From: Priapulus caudatus
Taxonomy: Eukaryota > Priapulida > Priapulimorpha > Priapulimorphida > Priapulidae
Assembly: GCF_000485595.1 (NCBI RefSeq)
Contig: NW_014577355.1
Span: 234,635-268,764, forward strand
Length of the DNA: 34,130 bases
Direction of reading: 5' to 3'
This document shows, in pieces, positions 1 to 9,968 of the stretch (its first letter is position 1; each line of letters begins with the position of its first letter). The position numbers and the translations under genes are program-made. Below the pieces are notes generated by a model. That model was not told the DNA's origin. It made no database searches and worked only from the letters and a program-made list of their open reading frames with translations.

Positions 1-418
1 CAGAACATCTCCTGTGTACCACAGTGGCTCCAGCTTTCCATCCTTGACCTCCCATCCATGGTCAACTTTCACATCTGGAATATCTGGTTCAGCTATGTGG
101 GCCTTCTTCCAAATTCCAACCTGATAGTTGACACGTCTTACGTGCTGCTCCAGACTTCTTCTGCATGGTGGAAGTGATCCCAGGTCCACATTCTTTGAAG
201 GGTGGGGTTGGTCTTCCTTGGCACACAGCTCCTGTATGCGGATGTATCGCAGCTCTTTAACCTTGTGCACTCTAGCACGACCATATATGGCACACGTGAA
301 TTCCTCTAGTTCATCAAGAAGGTCTTCGGTTATGTCCCAAGTTTCCCCCAACCGGCAGAGTACAGCAGCAAACTTTGGAGTTTTTTGGAGAGTTTTCAGT
401 GGCTTGATCTTTCCTATT
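1..418. repeat. Dispersed duplicate, partner of 8322-8739
   Basis: Bases 1-418 match 8322-8739 in the same orientation at a constant offset of 8321. The few differences are mostly single-base substitutions (for example around 75-110). Identity stops abruptly after the shared TTCCTATT: copy 1 continues as nuclease coding sequence, copy 2 does not. The left edge of the repeat is beyond the window. Confidence 0.95.
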
Positions 419-930
419 CCTTTAAATGCGCTGGTAGTGTCACATCTAGTGTATGCATGGAGACACATGAGTGCTGTGCAGTGGTTCTGTGTATAGCCCT
501 CTGCCAGTTCGGTGATGTTGATCAGTCGCTGCCTATTTCCAGTGCCAGTGTCAAATAGAATCACTACATTTGGCAATGTGAGGGCATAGTGCAGCAGAAT
601 GAAGAATACATCGCTGTCTGGACTTTTGATCCGGATGTACTCGTATCCCTTGTCCTTTCCATACATGCAGTATAGAACTACTCTGGAATCAGTTTCCTCT
701 TGGGATGAGCGTAGAGTTTCGATCTCCATTTTTACTGTGGTTTGCCCATCTTCAGACGTCAGCTGGTATGCAGCTCCTTCACATATAATGATGACTTATT
801 GGCATACGAATGATTACTCCACGTCTTGCAGAGGAGATTGATAAATTGCGTCTTGTTGTCATCATTTGTCAGGAACTGCTTCCAATCAGGAGGTTTCTTT
901 GTGCTTGCCCCTTTTGTGCTTGCCCCCTTA
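1..930 (-). pseudogene. XPG/PIN-like nuclease, 3' part of a transposon gene (copy 1)
   Basis: Read on the minus strand this is the C-terminal half of a transposon-borne PIN/XPG-like nuclease. Seen directly: an acidic EETDSR motif near 685-700, SPDSDV near 602-630 (the usual catalytic aspartate region), and RCDTTSAFKGIGK near 410-455. The last resembles the helix-three-turn-helix of FEN1/XPG nucleases. The tail near 70-170 (LPPCRRSL...NYQVGIWKKA and a GW..KDGKLEPLW segment) matches the tail I know from large multi-domain transposon proteins of invertebrates. The gene runs off the window at its 3' end. The upstream part (about 795-930, starting near repeated GASTK codons) is in another frame, so at least one frameshift lies near 790-800. 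Assignment to Academ-type DNA transposons is inference. No intact start is visible, so this copy is probably dead. Confidence 0.72.
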
Positions 931-1061
931 ATACTTGATCTGTTACATACAAAAATGCAATATTTAGAACAGATATTCCAGTGCGATCATTTTGATTGAT
1001 TTTCTAACCAAATGAAACAAGAAAGCTAAGACTGTATTTCCTTTAGGTTTTTTGATGGTGT

Positions 1062-1185
1062 AACGCTTATACCAACAGCAGTCTTTAACACCGTTCATCA
1101 TTTATTCTATCATCGACGAAATTCGATGATGATCATAGACGAAAGAATTGGTGTTAAAGACTGTTGTTGGTATAAGTGTAGCGTT
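1062..1185. mobile_element. Foldback MITE
   Basis: An imperfect palindrome of about 124 bp. The left arm 1062-1092 (ending CAGTCTTTAACACC) pairs with the right arm 1150-1185 (starting GGTGTTAAAGACTG), with about three mismatches and a short insertion. The middle, about 1105-1140, is itself partly palindromic around CGATGATGATC. It has no coding capacity and sits between two divergently oriented transposon gene fragments. Structure fits a small foldback element; no family could be assigned. Confidence 0.75.
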
Positions 1186-1288
1186 TCGTGCTTTCCCGGC
1201 GACACCAGATGGCGCCACCGGTCAACACCTAAATGGCTAGCACACAATCTTAGGTATATCACTCACCCGTTGTGCCCGGAGACGTTGT

Positions 1289-1855
1289 ACTGGCCGTGAT
1301 CGTCAATAATATGACATCTACTACAATGGATATGACTTGAGATCGGGCAGCTCCACCAAGGAGGTGAGGGCTCTGTGTACAGGCGATACCTGTTCCCGGC
1401 AGTACATGAACAAGTACTTTAAACTGGAAGGTGTCAGTTCAACTTCCACTGATCTGAGTGAGGATGCAGATATCATCAATACATGCAAGTGCTGCACATT
1501 GTGCAAATCGAAATGTGAATGTGGTTCGTGCTTACAGTCGCCAGCGCTCGTGGAGAGTCACGATAATGCTCAGCCTGTTGTACCCGAGCTGGGAGTGAGT
1601 CGAGATCTGTCCACCCATCAGTTGGATTTACTAAGAGCTAATTTAATCGACTTCCGTATGTGTCTGTGCGAGGAAATGGCCATTCCACTCTTCAGCAACA
1701 TTGATTTATTGACCGGTTTGAGTCGTGAAGTTATTGACAGTGTGGTGAATTCTGCATGTTTTTTAATGTGCAGTGATGACATTGTGAGTCTTGGTCTTTG
1801 GCGACATGACTTGGCTGGGGACATTCTGGACCTCATTGAGGAAGTAGATCTATGA
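1289..1855 (+). pseudogene. RecQ-type helicase, C-terminal fragment
   Basis: The plus strand encodes the end of a superfamily-2 DNA helicase of RecQ type. A degenerate motif VI (TGRDRQ) is followed by an in-frame TAA at 1307-1309, then IYYNGYDL. Next come a zinc-binding region with CTGDTCSRQYMNKYF and a dense cysteine cluster (CKCCTLCKSKCECGSC, about 1483-1540), and an acidic C-terminus ending DLIEEVDL with TGA at 1853-1855. This pattern (motif VI, a CxxxxCR-type segment, then CC..C..KC.C) is typical of transposon-associated RecQ-like proteins of invertebrates. All ATPase motifs I-V are absent, so the fragment cannot be a helicase. It may have belonged to the same kind of element as the nuclease at 1-930 (inference). 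Confidence 0.65.
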
Positions 1856-1910
1856 GACTAGTGAATTTCTGACATTGAATTTCTGACTCCTGTACCAGGG
1901 ATTGAATTTT

Positions 1911-1996
1911 ACGACGGCAACTGACGGCATTTGCTGCCGGAACATATTGATTTGCTGTCAGAGGTAGTCTGTATCGGCGGCAAGTAAATGCCGCCG
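1911..1996. repeat. Foldback repeat
   Basis: Arms 1911-1940 and 1973-1996 are inverted relative to each other (ACGGC..CATTTGCTGCCG against CGGCGGCAAGTAAATGCCG). The spacer contains one copy of the TTGCTGTCAGAGG word that recurs near 2417-2477. Non-coding. Confidence 0.6.
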
Positions 1997-2049
1997 TAGC
2001 ATCGAATACTTATATACACAAAATAAAAGTACAAACAGTCGCCCCATCC

Positions 2050-2077
2050 CTAACCCTAACACTAACTCTAAACCGAC
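2050..2077. repeat. Short degenerate CCCTAA-like repeat
   Basis: CCCTAACCCTAACACTAACTC and a few further bases form three to four imperfect hexamers resembling the animal telomere repeat. It is far too short to be a telomere. Around it (2000-2400) the sequence is AT-rich with a repeated GCTCGGACGAATA word at about 2155 and 2192, and I see no gene. Confidence 0.5.
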
Positions 2078-2416
2078 TCGGCTATCTTATATACGCGTGT
2101 CATAGTACCAAAATTAATCTATGGTGTATAACCTTTCGTAGTGATGCGCAACAATGCTCGGACGAATAGCGCCACCGAACTAGTATCCGATGCTCGGACG
2201 AATATCCACGTCCTTAAATTATACATCTGACGGCATTATATATATCGTGGATATTTAAATTGGCAAAAACTTTAATATTAATTGTACCATCTTGGTTTTA
2301 TTCATATTTGATACCATAATAAAGAAATAATTGTATATATGTTAATCAATATCATTATCTTTTAGCCGTATAACTCATGATTTTTTACAGAAAATCGACG
2401 CGTTTGGTTTTCTAGA

Positions 2417-2477
2417 CTTGCTGTCAGAGGGCACAGCCTCTGACAGCAAGTAGCTCAGCCTTACTTGCTGTCAGAGG
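2417..2477. repeat. Perfect 14-bp hairpin plus a third arm copy
   Basis: CTTGCTGTCAGAGG (2417-2430) and its exact reverse complement (2437-2450) flank a 6-base loop. A third direct copy of the arm lies at 2464-2477, and a related word is near 1951. It looks like a terminus of a small foldback element; no function is implied. Confidence 0.8.
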
Positions 2478-2552
2478 CAAATTGCCAAATTCGATGCCTG
2501 CTGTACATGTAATGCAGATTGGATTACACTTTCGAGAATACAACTATGTATG

Positions 2553-2850
2553 AGAGAGAGAGAGAGAGGGGGGTCACCCAAATCACAAACGATAATGTCA
2601 CCGGGTACAATGTACTTGCACCATATCGCACCAAATCACAAATGATAATGTGGTACAATGTACTTGCACCATATCGCACCAAATCTCATATCATATATAC
2701 ACTACACAGTCAACTCGACACTACAAAGTCAACTCGATACTACAGTCAACTCGACATTATCTACACTACACACAGTTTTATCCACTCGACACTCAGTCAG
2801 CCAAACTTTATCTACATGTACACAACACACAGTCAACCCGACACAACATG
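2553..2850. repeat. Microsatellite, tandem duplication and minisatellite
   Basis: A short GA run (about 2553-2569) is followed by a tandem duplication of about 50 bp (2591-2643 and 2644-2690, sharing TACAATGTACTTGCACCATA). A degenerate minisatellite of about 17 bp follows, built on AGTCAACTCGACACTAC (about 2705-2850). Short ORFs here are repeat artefacts. Confidence 0.8.
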
Positions 2851-2862
2851 GTTGATCTGGCA

Positions 2863-5236
2863 TTATTGGTAAGATCGCAATCGTTGAATGCGGGCACTCT
2901 GTTCTTTTTGCTTGGTTAGCCACAATCCTAGACTTTTCCCGTGAATATTGTCAAGTCTGTTGTAGGGCATATCTGGAAATGACTGGTGAAATCGTCCTGG
3001 TATTTGGGCAAATAGTGATTCACCCTTCATTTCTCGGACCAACAACTTGACATCGTTCTGGATGGATGGTTTGTGGTGTTTAGGGGCGCCAAAGTAGACA
3101 TCAAGTCCAGTTTTATATGCATTCATAATTGTGTCGAGTGCTGACAAACTGCGTCCTGCTCTTTGGATAGACTTTGTGGTCAGATTGCCCCTCAAGGACG
3201 ACAAAGCATCTTTGGCCACCATGTTCAAGAATTCAAGTGCAACGTCGCCAGGCACATTGCCACCTGCCCCACCATGAATATTTATGCACCTGTTGTGCAG
3301 CATCTGGTGTTGCTGCCTGGCCGTCAATGTGGCAAGTAGCTGTGACTGCAGCCTAAACCCCAGTAACCGGTACTTTGTGTGGTTGTTTTGGTGATAGAGG
3401 AGCATATCAAAGCGCCACATCCGAGTTAGCCTGTGGCCATCGTTCTCCTTGGCTGCGTCCTCTCTCACCCAGTCCATCAGCCCTTCACGCAGCACATTGC
3501 AGGAATAATTGAATTTAAAGTCCTCCTTTGACGCTGTCGACTGGCCATCAGGAGTGTTTCGGGCCATGGGGGGGTCACACTGCTGTAGTTGTACATCCTG
3601 GTACAGGCACATGGCTCTATGTTTTTGTCGGCACTTCCCATCGATCGCAAAGTCCTGATGGCAGCCCGGAAATCCACACGGAACGCGACACGGCATGTTG
3701 GTCGCCATATCGGGTACTCCATCACCCTGATTTAGGAGGTCATCGGGCGAAGTAGTCGTCGCCACGAAACTGTCAAAAATTTACAATGCAGTCTGCGCCA
3801 GAAAAGCCTCCTCCTCATTGGACGCAAACTGCACTGGACTGTCGTCGTCTACCGACTCCAGACCGAGCTTGTGAAGTGCCGCTAGCAGAATAAAGCTGAT
3901 GGTCACAAACCGGCTGAATTCCCGACAGTTGTTCATAGCATCTTTTACGATCAACTTCACTCGTGTGCGCTCAAAGCGGTTGCGTAGTTGGAACAGTGTC
4001 CCCTTCTCGCCAGCCGACGACGTCTTGTAGTAGGAATTGAACAGATCCTATTATAAATAAAGAAATATTTATATTAGAAAAAATTGTAAAAAAAGACAAA
4101 TGTGAGCATACAAAATAAATTCAATATTTCGATTAGAGTCAGGGGGATACATGTACTATGGATTAGTCTCCATTGTGGTGGTGCCGTGGCCGCAGACACT
4201 TCTGATTGTTTTACTCGTTACAGCATTCGTCTAGCGAAAATGAGCAATTCAGGTTTTATGTATTAACAGAGTTTAAGATGGAGATCAACTGGCCATTAAC
4301 ATTGCAAAGTTCTCGACCTGTTTTAAAAATGAGCGAATTCTGTTCATTTTATGCGATATACAGGCGAAAGACTAGGTTATGCATTAAAAAAGACAAAGGG
4401 AGATAACTATAAAATTGTATATATATATACAGACTAACCCTATGTTTTAATTATAATTGTTGAGAAAGTCAAACATACAGTATTGACTATAGGCCTTACC
4501 TGTAGAGCGATAACATGGCCATGCCAGTCTTCACTGTGGGCGACTAGTCCATCCAGGCGATCCTCGGGTGTGATGCCATCAGATCTGGCTCGTTGCGATC
4601 CAACCGCACGCTCGACACTCAAGCCATCTCCCCCCAGCAGGAGCGGCTTCATCACACCATCAGCCATTCTCAGTACATACTGCTGGAGGTGGGTCATGAT
4701 GTCTATCATCTGCTCTGTGATATTCTCGTCCTTCTCCATGATGCCCAGAGGGACCTGTAATATAAACATGCAATTTTTTAATTAAAAAAAATTTAATATC
4801 TCTGGTTCATATCATGGTTAAATATAAAACTCACCACGTTGCTCTTTCTCTTGGACTGCTCTGAATATTCATGTGGGATGTGGTCAGTCACAAGGTGATT
4901 GATGTCCTGAAACATTTTCATGTGGTCTGTGAGGATGCGCTGAATCAAGACCTTCATATCTTCTCTCAGAAGCCGATGATCTTCGGCTGAAGGTAGGAAG
5001 GCAGAGTTTGGAATAGTGAGTACATCCGCGAGTGGAATTTTGTCATCCAGGTGTTCACACATGACACGGTCCTGGACAGCTATGGCATGTACCAAGTTGT
5101 GTACTTGTACTTTGTTGCTGTCCAATGTTTTGTGACGCACATGCTGAACAAGGTTCAAATTGTCAAATACAATTCGAAATCCAGGGAACAGTGCTGTGGG
5201 TGGAGCTTCCTTTATAGCCGTTGTGCATGTATCCAT
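2863..5236 (-). CDS. DUF6589-family transposon-associated protein, multi-exon, 5' end uncertain
   Basis: Read right to left. Exon A (about 5236-4835) has FPGFRIVFDNLNLVQHVRHKT and ends at a GTGAGT donor. Exon B (4754-4500), after TTACAG and before GTAAGG, joins in phase 0 and carries GGDGLSVERAVGSQRARSD and SEDWH. Exon C (about 4048-3785) starts after TATAATAG with DLFNSYYKTSSAGEKGTLFQ. The last block (3768-2863) has a C2HC-like finger (CGFPGCHQDF...C..KH) and ends RLRSYQ. These blocks match, in order, the conserved core of DUF6589 proteins, which are abundant in invertebrate and fungal genomes and suspected to be transposases (inference). In-frame TAA at 3781-3783 separates exon C from the last block: either a nonsense mutation or part of a 15-base GTAAAT...GACAG gap that keeps frame. 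The N-terminal part expected upstream is not recognisable, and the next sequence is hAT-derived. Confidence 0.78.
4060..4440. other. Intron-like AT-rich stretch
   Basis: This lies between the acceptor before exon C and the donor after exon B of the DUF6589 gene. It is AT-rich with no recognisable coding or repeat structure beyond a short TA run near 4418-4430. Confidence 0.5.
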
Positions 5237-5333
5237 ATGTATATATCACAGTCCTTCTCATTGTCATCAATCCACCTATCACTACCACCTATCTCCGCAT
5301 ATGCACCAACATCCGAGTCTACCAGTCTCATGA

Positions 5334-6540
5334 TCAGAGTCTGTCAGTGTCTGCTGTTGAGGTTCCTCGAGTGGATACCAGTGGGTTCTTCTCCTTGATG
5401 AGTGCTTCAGCTCCTCTTGCACTACCAGCCATTGCAGAGGCACCATCGTATGACTGTCCACGCATATTTTGGATATCTAGACCATGCTTGTTGATGAGGC
5501 TTAAGATGGCTTTGGCAATACTCTGTCCAGTTGCCCTCTGCAGATGAACAAAGTCCACGAAGGCTTCCCTGATGTGGGGCTCCTTGCCAGTGAGATCCAC
5601 AAACCTCACGCACAGTGACAGTACTTGTTGATTTCCATGTGGATCAGTCGACTCACCTCATCAGCCATAACACTGAAATATTTCACATGTTTCAGAGGAT
5701 CAGTATCATCTTTCAGAGGTGCTAAGATCTTCTCACGCAGGCAGTCCGCTGTGATGCTAATGATCTGGTTCTGTATAGTCTTTGATGTGTACTGTTGGTT
5801 CTTCTTTCCACGTTCTAAATGTTCACGAAGGATTGGATCAGATTTGGCTGTGTGGTCTAGAATTGCCTTAAAGACTCCTTGGTTGGTGAGTGGCTCTGCT
5901 GTGTTGTCATCTATGTGACCACGTAAAGGAAGCCCCTGCATGCCACATAGCTTGACTGTATCCACAATGACGGGCAGGATGTGCCTGTTCTGTTCAGAGA
6001 TTTCCTGGCCCTTTCTTTCAATAATGGTGTCAATTCTGGCTTCAGGGTTGGTGTAAGTGGCAATAAATGACTTTCCCATTACCATTGCATGATGGTGGTA
6101 GTCAAATTTGTCATGATTTGTGAGACAACCATCTTTGCCTCTGGCCTTGCTGAAATTTGTAAATGGGGTCTTCACCAGGGTACCAAGCACTCCTTTGACC
6201 AAATTGGCTTTGAACAAGACGCAGTACTTGCAGTACTCTCCACCTTGTAATTGGGAGTATGTCAGCCACTCAAAGTCTTTGAGCCATGACTCTTGGAAGG
6301 TGAGCGGGATTTTCTTGCCCCTCTTTGTAACTTGGTATGTTGCAAACTCGTTTCCTAGGTAGGTGTGTGTCAAGTAGTGATAGCGATCACTGTCACTGAT
6401 AGAATCCAGAAGCACTGACCCCTGCCCAGTCACCAGCAACCCAATATCCCATTTGTATGGTACCTCAGTGTCTGTAGGCTCAGTGTGGCTAGTCTGGGTA
6501 GGGCCACTGGGATACTAAGGGATTGTCTTGAGAGGGAATA
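5334..6540 (-). pseudogene. hAT transposase fragment (TTF zinc finger / DUF4371, ZMYM1-like)
   Basis: A decayed hAT-superfamily transposase. The upstream part (6439-5660) contains WLKDFEWLTYSQLQGGEYCKYCVLF, a TTF-type zinc-finger region, followed by the DUF4371-like stretch with KHVKYFSVMADEV. The downstream part (5650-5334) continues as VLSLCVRFVDLTG and the family signature MRGQSYDGASAMAGSARG, which holds a catalytic aspartate region. The two parts are in different frames, and a 5-base excess just after ADEV (about 5645-5655) explains the shift. A second shift near 6500 separates the N-terminal extension (TEPTDTEVPYKWDIG). The C-terminal catalytic glutamate and dimerisation domain are missing: the match stops at KNPLVS, about 100 bp from the DUF6589 gene. 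Clearly broken. Confidence 0.85.
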
Positions 6541-6902
6541 CTCGTGGCAGGAAGGATGCCAGCACCGGAACTGTTAGCACAACCAGAAATAGTGGGAGAA
6601 GTCCGGTCACCAGGAATGTCTGAGTGCTGTGTCTGACTACATGTAGGTCTAGTATCATAGCTAGTAGCTCGCGGCTTATCCCCGCCACCAGAAGATGATG
6701 CAAAGCTACAAAGTACCCAAAAAATTCTCATTAAAGTAACAAAAGACAAGACAAGAAAAGCCACATTAGTTAGCGTTAGGATACTCTGTAGACCTATACC
6801 TGAAGTAGTTATTAAGTGATGTTTGCCTTCTCCTTTTGGGAGCACTTTCCTCAATGCGTAGATAAAGTACTCAACACTGAAGTTACGTATGCAACGGTAC
6901 AA
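6540..6902 (-). other. Possible N-terminal region of the hAT fragment
   Basis: The minus strand is open over most of this stretch and encodes a serine/proline/threonine-rich linker (SGGGDKPRATSYDTRPTCSQ and similar). Such linkers often precede TTF fingers in these transposases. The upstream third is hydrophobic and unconvincing, probably an intron read through. No domain is recognised. Confidence 0.3.
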
Positions 6903-6904
6903 GC

Positions 6905-7582
6905 ATCTTTAATGAACATGATACACTAACATGGATGCCCCGGTACTAGGCATCCCGTGAACAGAAAGGTACGCGACAGAAACATAACGTACATATCGAA
7001 AAGCGGTTCAATAACGGCTTCAATAAACGATGCACGGACACGCAGGCACAAGACAATATTAGAGACTAACTATCACTCGCTTCGAGTTGTCTTATATATA
7101 CGCTCTAAATTTAGTATCCACGAACCCATCCAAATAAGGAACTATGCTTTGTAGCCATCCTTCGGCTGTCCGAGAGCTGCCTAGCAGATGCTCCCGATTT
7201 AGAATAAAATCTCTGTACACCGCCGGTTATGTGGGTAATTAATAGCCATGCCATAGCGCAGCGCGCCCGCATGGTTTCACACATCCCGGACGTGTCGAAC
7301 TCCGCCAGGGAGGGGTAGCCTTTATTGTAAAGGAGGGGTAGCCGCTATTGTAAGGAACAGCGACTCCTAGACTCCGCTCCGCTGCACGGCTCGTGTGCAA
7401 AGTCGTGTATAAACATCTTGCTACCCGTGCATAAACAACAACATTAGCCGTTGTGTTTGATGCGCAAACGCCCGGTCGTGGAAGACTCGTGTTTCACACA
7501 TTCCCTATCCCCCCTCGTTGCTGCTAAGTGAGTGAATTACAAGAATCAATCTGCTGGCCGGTAATCTTAACACGGAGTTGTA
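6905..7582. other. No gene seen; one short direct repeat
   Basis: About 680 bp without a convincing ORF. A tandem duplication of about 24 bp built on GGAGGGGTAGCC...ATTGTAA lies at 7309-7354. Otherwise unique-looking sequence. Confidence 0.5.
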
Positions 7583-7972
7583 TGTAGTCCGGGAGCTAGA
7601 AGGTTCCACCCTGCACCCCCCCACCACAAACCTCCGAACCAATATTTTTCTGAAGCCCCATGACACCCTGATCACGAAACTAAATGTTAACATTGCGTAA
7701 GTTGGGACGAACTTCCGGTTATGACGTCATCAAGATGGACGCATAGTGAAATTTACCCAAAATGTTATCGTTAGAAAAATCGTTATTTTTCGATCAAATT
7801 TAACAAGTGAGGTATCAAAATGACCGCAATAGAATAACAAACACATCTATTAACAAAACAAACTACTATGAAAAGATTCATTTCTGAAAAAAATGAATTT
7901 ATGTCGATTTTGAGGTCAAAATTTCAATTTTTCACAAAATAATGGTCATTATTTTTGGTCAAATTTCTTCCA
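7583..7972. repeat. Left inverted arm (partner 10172-10540)
   Basis: About 390 bp that is the reverse complement of 10172-10540. Shared landmarks in order are CCGGGAGCTA at the outer edge, the GGGGCTTCAG/CTGAAGCCCC block, TTCCGGTTATGACGTCATCA, TTACCCAAAATGTTATCGTT, ACAAACACATCTATTAACAA, and GGTCAAATTTCTTCCA at the inner edge. The arms differ by scattered substitutions and short indels. With the sequence between them they form a candidate transposon of about 2.96 kb with very long inverted termini. Confidence 0.9.
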
Positions 7973-8168
7973 GAAAGCAAACAACCATAGTCATGATTCA
8001 GAAATGTTTTATTCACACTATTGAGCTGAATGACCACACACTATTTTGTTCATATCCTGTTTATCACAACTGTTCAAATATCAACAGTCATATCAACAAT
8101 AATTGCCGTTTCTGTGTGTCTAAATATCTAACTAACACAGAGTTCATGTCATTCGCGGGTACATATTG

Positions 8169-8756
8169 TTAATCCAGATCACTGTCTGTGCTTTCACCAC
8201 TGCTTTGTTCACTAAACTGATGTATCACATCTGTCAGCTGGTAAACAGTTTCCGAGTCATCTGAATCCACATCGTCGTCAGACTCCAGTGGTTCGTCAGC
8301 GATGTCGATGAGCTGCTGTGGCAGAACATCTCCTGTGTACCACAGTGGCTCCAGCTTTCCATCCTTGACCTCCCATCCATGGTCAACTTTCACATCTGGA
8401 ATATCTGGTTCAGCAATGAGGGCCCTCTTCCAGATTCCAACCTGATAGTTGACACGTCTTACGTGCTGCTCCAGACTTCTTCTGCATGGTGGAAGTGATC
8501 CCAGGTCCACATTCTTTGAAGGGTGGGGTTGGTCTTCCTTGGCACACAGCTCCTGTATGCGGATGTATCGCAGCTCATTAACCTTGTGCACTCTAGCACG
8601 ACCATATATGGCACACGTGAATTCCTCCAGTTCATCAAGGAGGTCTTCGGTTATGTCCCAAGTTTCCCCCAACCGGCAGAGTACAGCAGCAAACTTTGGA
8701 GTTTTTTGGAGAGTTTTCAGTGGCTTGATCTTTCCTATTTTGACGTTTGCATTCAT
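8169..8756 (-). pseudogene. XPG/PIN-like nuclease, C-terminal fragment (copy 2)
   Basis: The reading frame runs to TAA at 8169-8171 and encodes the tail of the same protein as 1-930: KIKPLKTLQKTPKFAAVLCRL, then LPPCRRSLEQHVRRVNYQVG, then GWEVKDGKLEPLWYTGDVLP. It ends in an acidic serine-rich tail (SDDDVDSDDSETVYQL...SGESTDSDLD). This shows the true C-terminus, which copy 1 lacks because it leaves the window. The 5' end is cut at 8739, inside the helix-three-turn-helix, so the catalytic acids are gone. The ATG at 8756 belongs to unrelated sequence. The fragment lies between the two inverted arms, as captured cargo or as the residue of an internal region. Confidence 0.8.
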
Positions 8757-8778
8757 AGCTGTTCTTGAAAGCTATATG

Positions 8779-9249
8779 TCAGGGTAAAAATGAATAATTA
8801 ATAATGAAGAAAGACTCATTCCCGTTTTGTTGTTTATTGACGTAAGGATATCTTTCTAAGTGTTTTATGAATGCACCTGCAGTTGTAACTCTGGCATTGT
8901 TGCAACTGCATGCACAAACAGTGTCACTGTGATCTCTAAATAAATTTTTTAACCATGTTCGCCAAGAATACATAATAGCGTTCTTTTTTCCAAACATTCC
9001 GGAGGTAGTTCTCTCTTGGTCGTTTCCTTTTCCTTTGTTGTTCCCTTCTTGAAATTTGTCCATGAGGTTCTCGATGTAAAATTCTTTCGAAAGCACCTTT
9101 TGCGTGGGCGGCAGGGACACGCTGTCAACGTCCTGTTTTCCCTTTTGCGTGGGCGGCAGGGACACGCTGTCAACGTCCTGTTTTCCATGTATACCACGGT
9201 AAACACAGAGGTTAGACACACAGTATAGACTATGAACGCAGCCGGGCAA
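8779..9249 (-). CDS. Unrecognised ORF with duplicated 15-residue segment
   Basis: A 156-residue open frame on the minus strand. Its N-terminal third holds two perfect copies of GKQDVDSVSLPPTQK, produced by a 45-bp tandem duplication. The remainder (KEFYIENLMDKFQEGNNKGK ... DTVCACSCNNARVTTAGAF) is basic with a small CACSC cluster. I do not recognise a family. It lies directly upstream of nuclease copy 2 on the same strand but shows no continuity with it, and the coding status is doubtful. Confidence 0.3.
   Translation of the reverse strand: MPGCVHSLYCVSNLCVYRGIHGKQDVDSVSLPPTQKGKQDVDSVSLPPTQKVLSKEFYIENLMDKFQEGNNKGKGNDQERTTSGMFGKKNAIMYSWRTWLKNLFRDHSDTVCACSCNNARVTTAGAFIKHLERYPYVNKQQNGNESFFIINYSFLP
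9096..9185. repeat. 45-bp tandem duplication, two perfect copies
   Basis: CCTTTTGCGTGGGCGGCAGG starts at 9096 and again at 9141. The two 45-base units are identical, which points to a recent duplication. The period is a multiple of three, so the minus-strand frame is kept. Confidence 0.92.
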
Positions 9250-9454
9250 AAAGGGCTACAGTACAGTAAAGTATCGACGGCTTCCCCTCCCATGCAGCCG
9301 CGCACGAAATAGACTAACTCCCTCGCTATTCGTGCAGACTCGACACGTTTACTTTCGGCCTAGTAGTAGTACTGTATTATTCACTCACCCCACAAGGACA
9401 GGACAATGCGGGGATTACTCACCGAACGGCCGCTCGAGGCAGAACGCGGTGGGG

Positions 9455-9545
9455 CTTACTCTCTCCCTCTCGCTCTACCACTTTCTATATCTTCTCTCTC
9501 TCTCCAACTCTCGAACTCTCGAACTCTTTGTCTCCCAAAACTCTA
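9455..9545. repeat. Pyrimidine-rich (CT) tract
   Basis: CT-rich low-complexity sequence with a repeated TCGAACTC word. The + strand ORFs through it have biased composition (Leu/Ser) and are not credible genes. Confidence 0.7.
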
Positions 9546-9968
9546 TCTACGATGCTCTCTCCTTCGCTCCTACCCGCAAACTACCACGAGACAACGGCGA
9601 ATTCCCGCCTATCACCTGCGGGCCAACTGTTTCGCCGAACTCTGCCGCTAGAGGGGACCCACTGCATCCGGCATGGCCTTGTTGATGTTACGATCGGTAA
9701 GCAAACCCCCGACAAAACAGACACGAAGACAAAACAATTAGACAATACAAACATTCACCCATCTCCCCATCTCCCGGTACCCAGGGGGCTACACCCCCAC
9801 CGCTCTGGGAACCCAAGGGCCCGGTGCCACCGCTACATAAGCATTACAACATTGACGTATCGTTGACTCTGGTATTCTTCCGTTACACACTGAACCGTAT
9901 ACACACCTCTCGACCGACGTAACTCACAAAGCCTACTCCCTGCGTTCAGCGCTTTGCACCCGAGCCCA

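Noticed and set aside
128..496. Plus-strand ORF, repeated at 8449-8787
   Set aside because: Antisense shadow of the nuclease gene; the protein similarity is entirely on the minus strand.
2050..2077. Possible interstitial telomere
   Set aside because: Only three to four imperfect CCCTAA units, within ordinary sequence.
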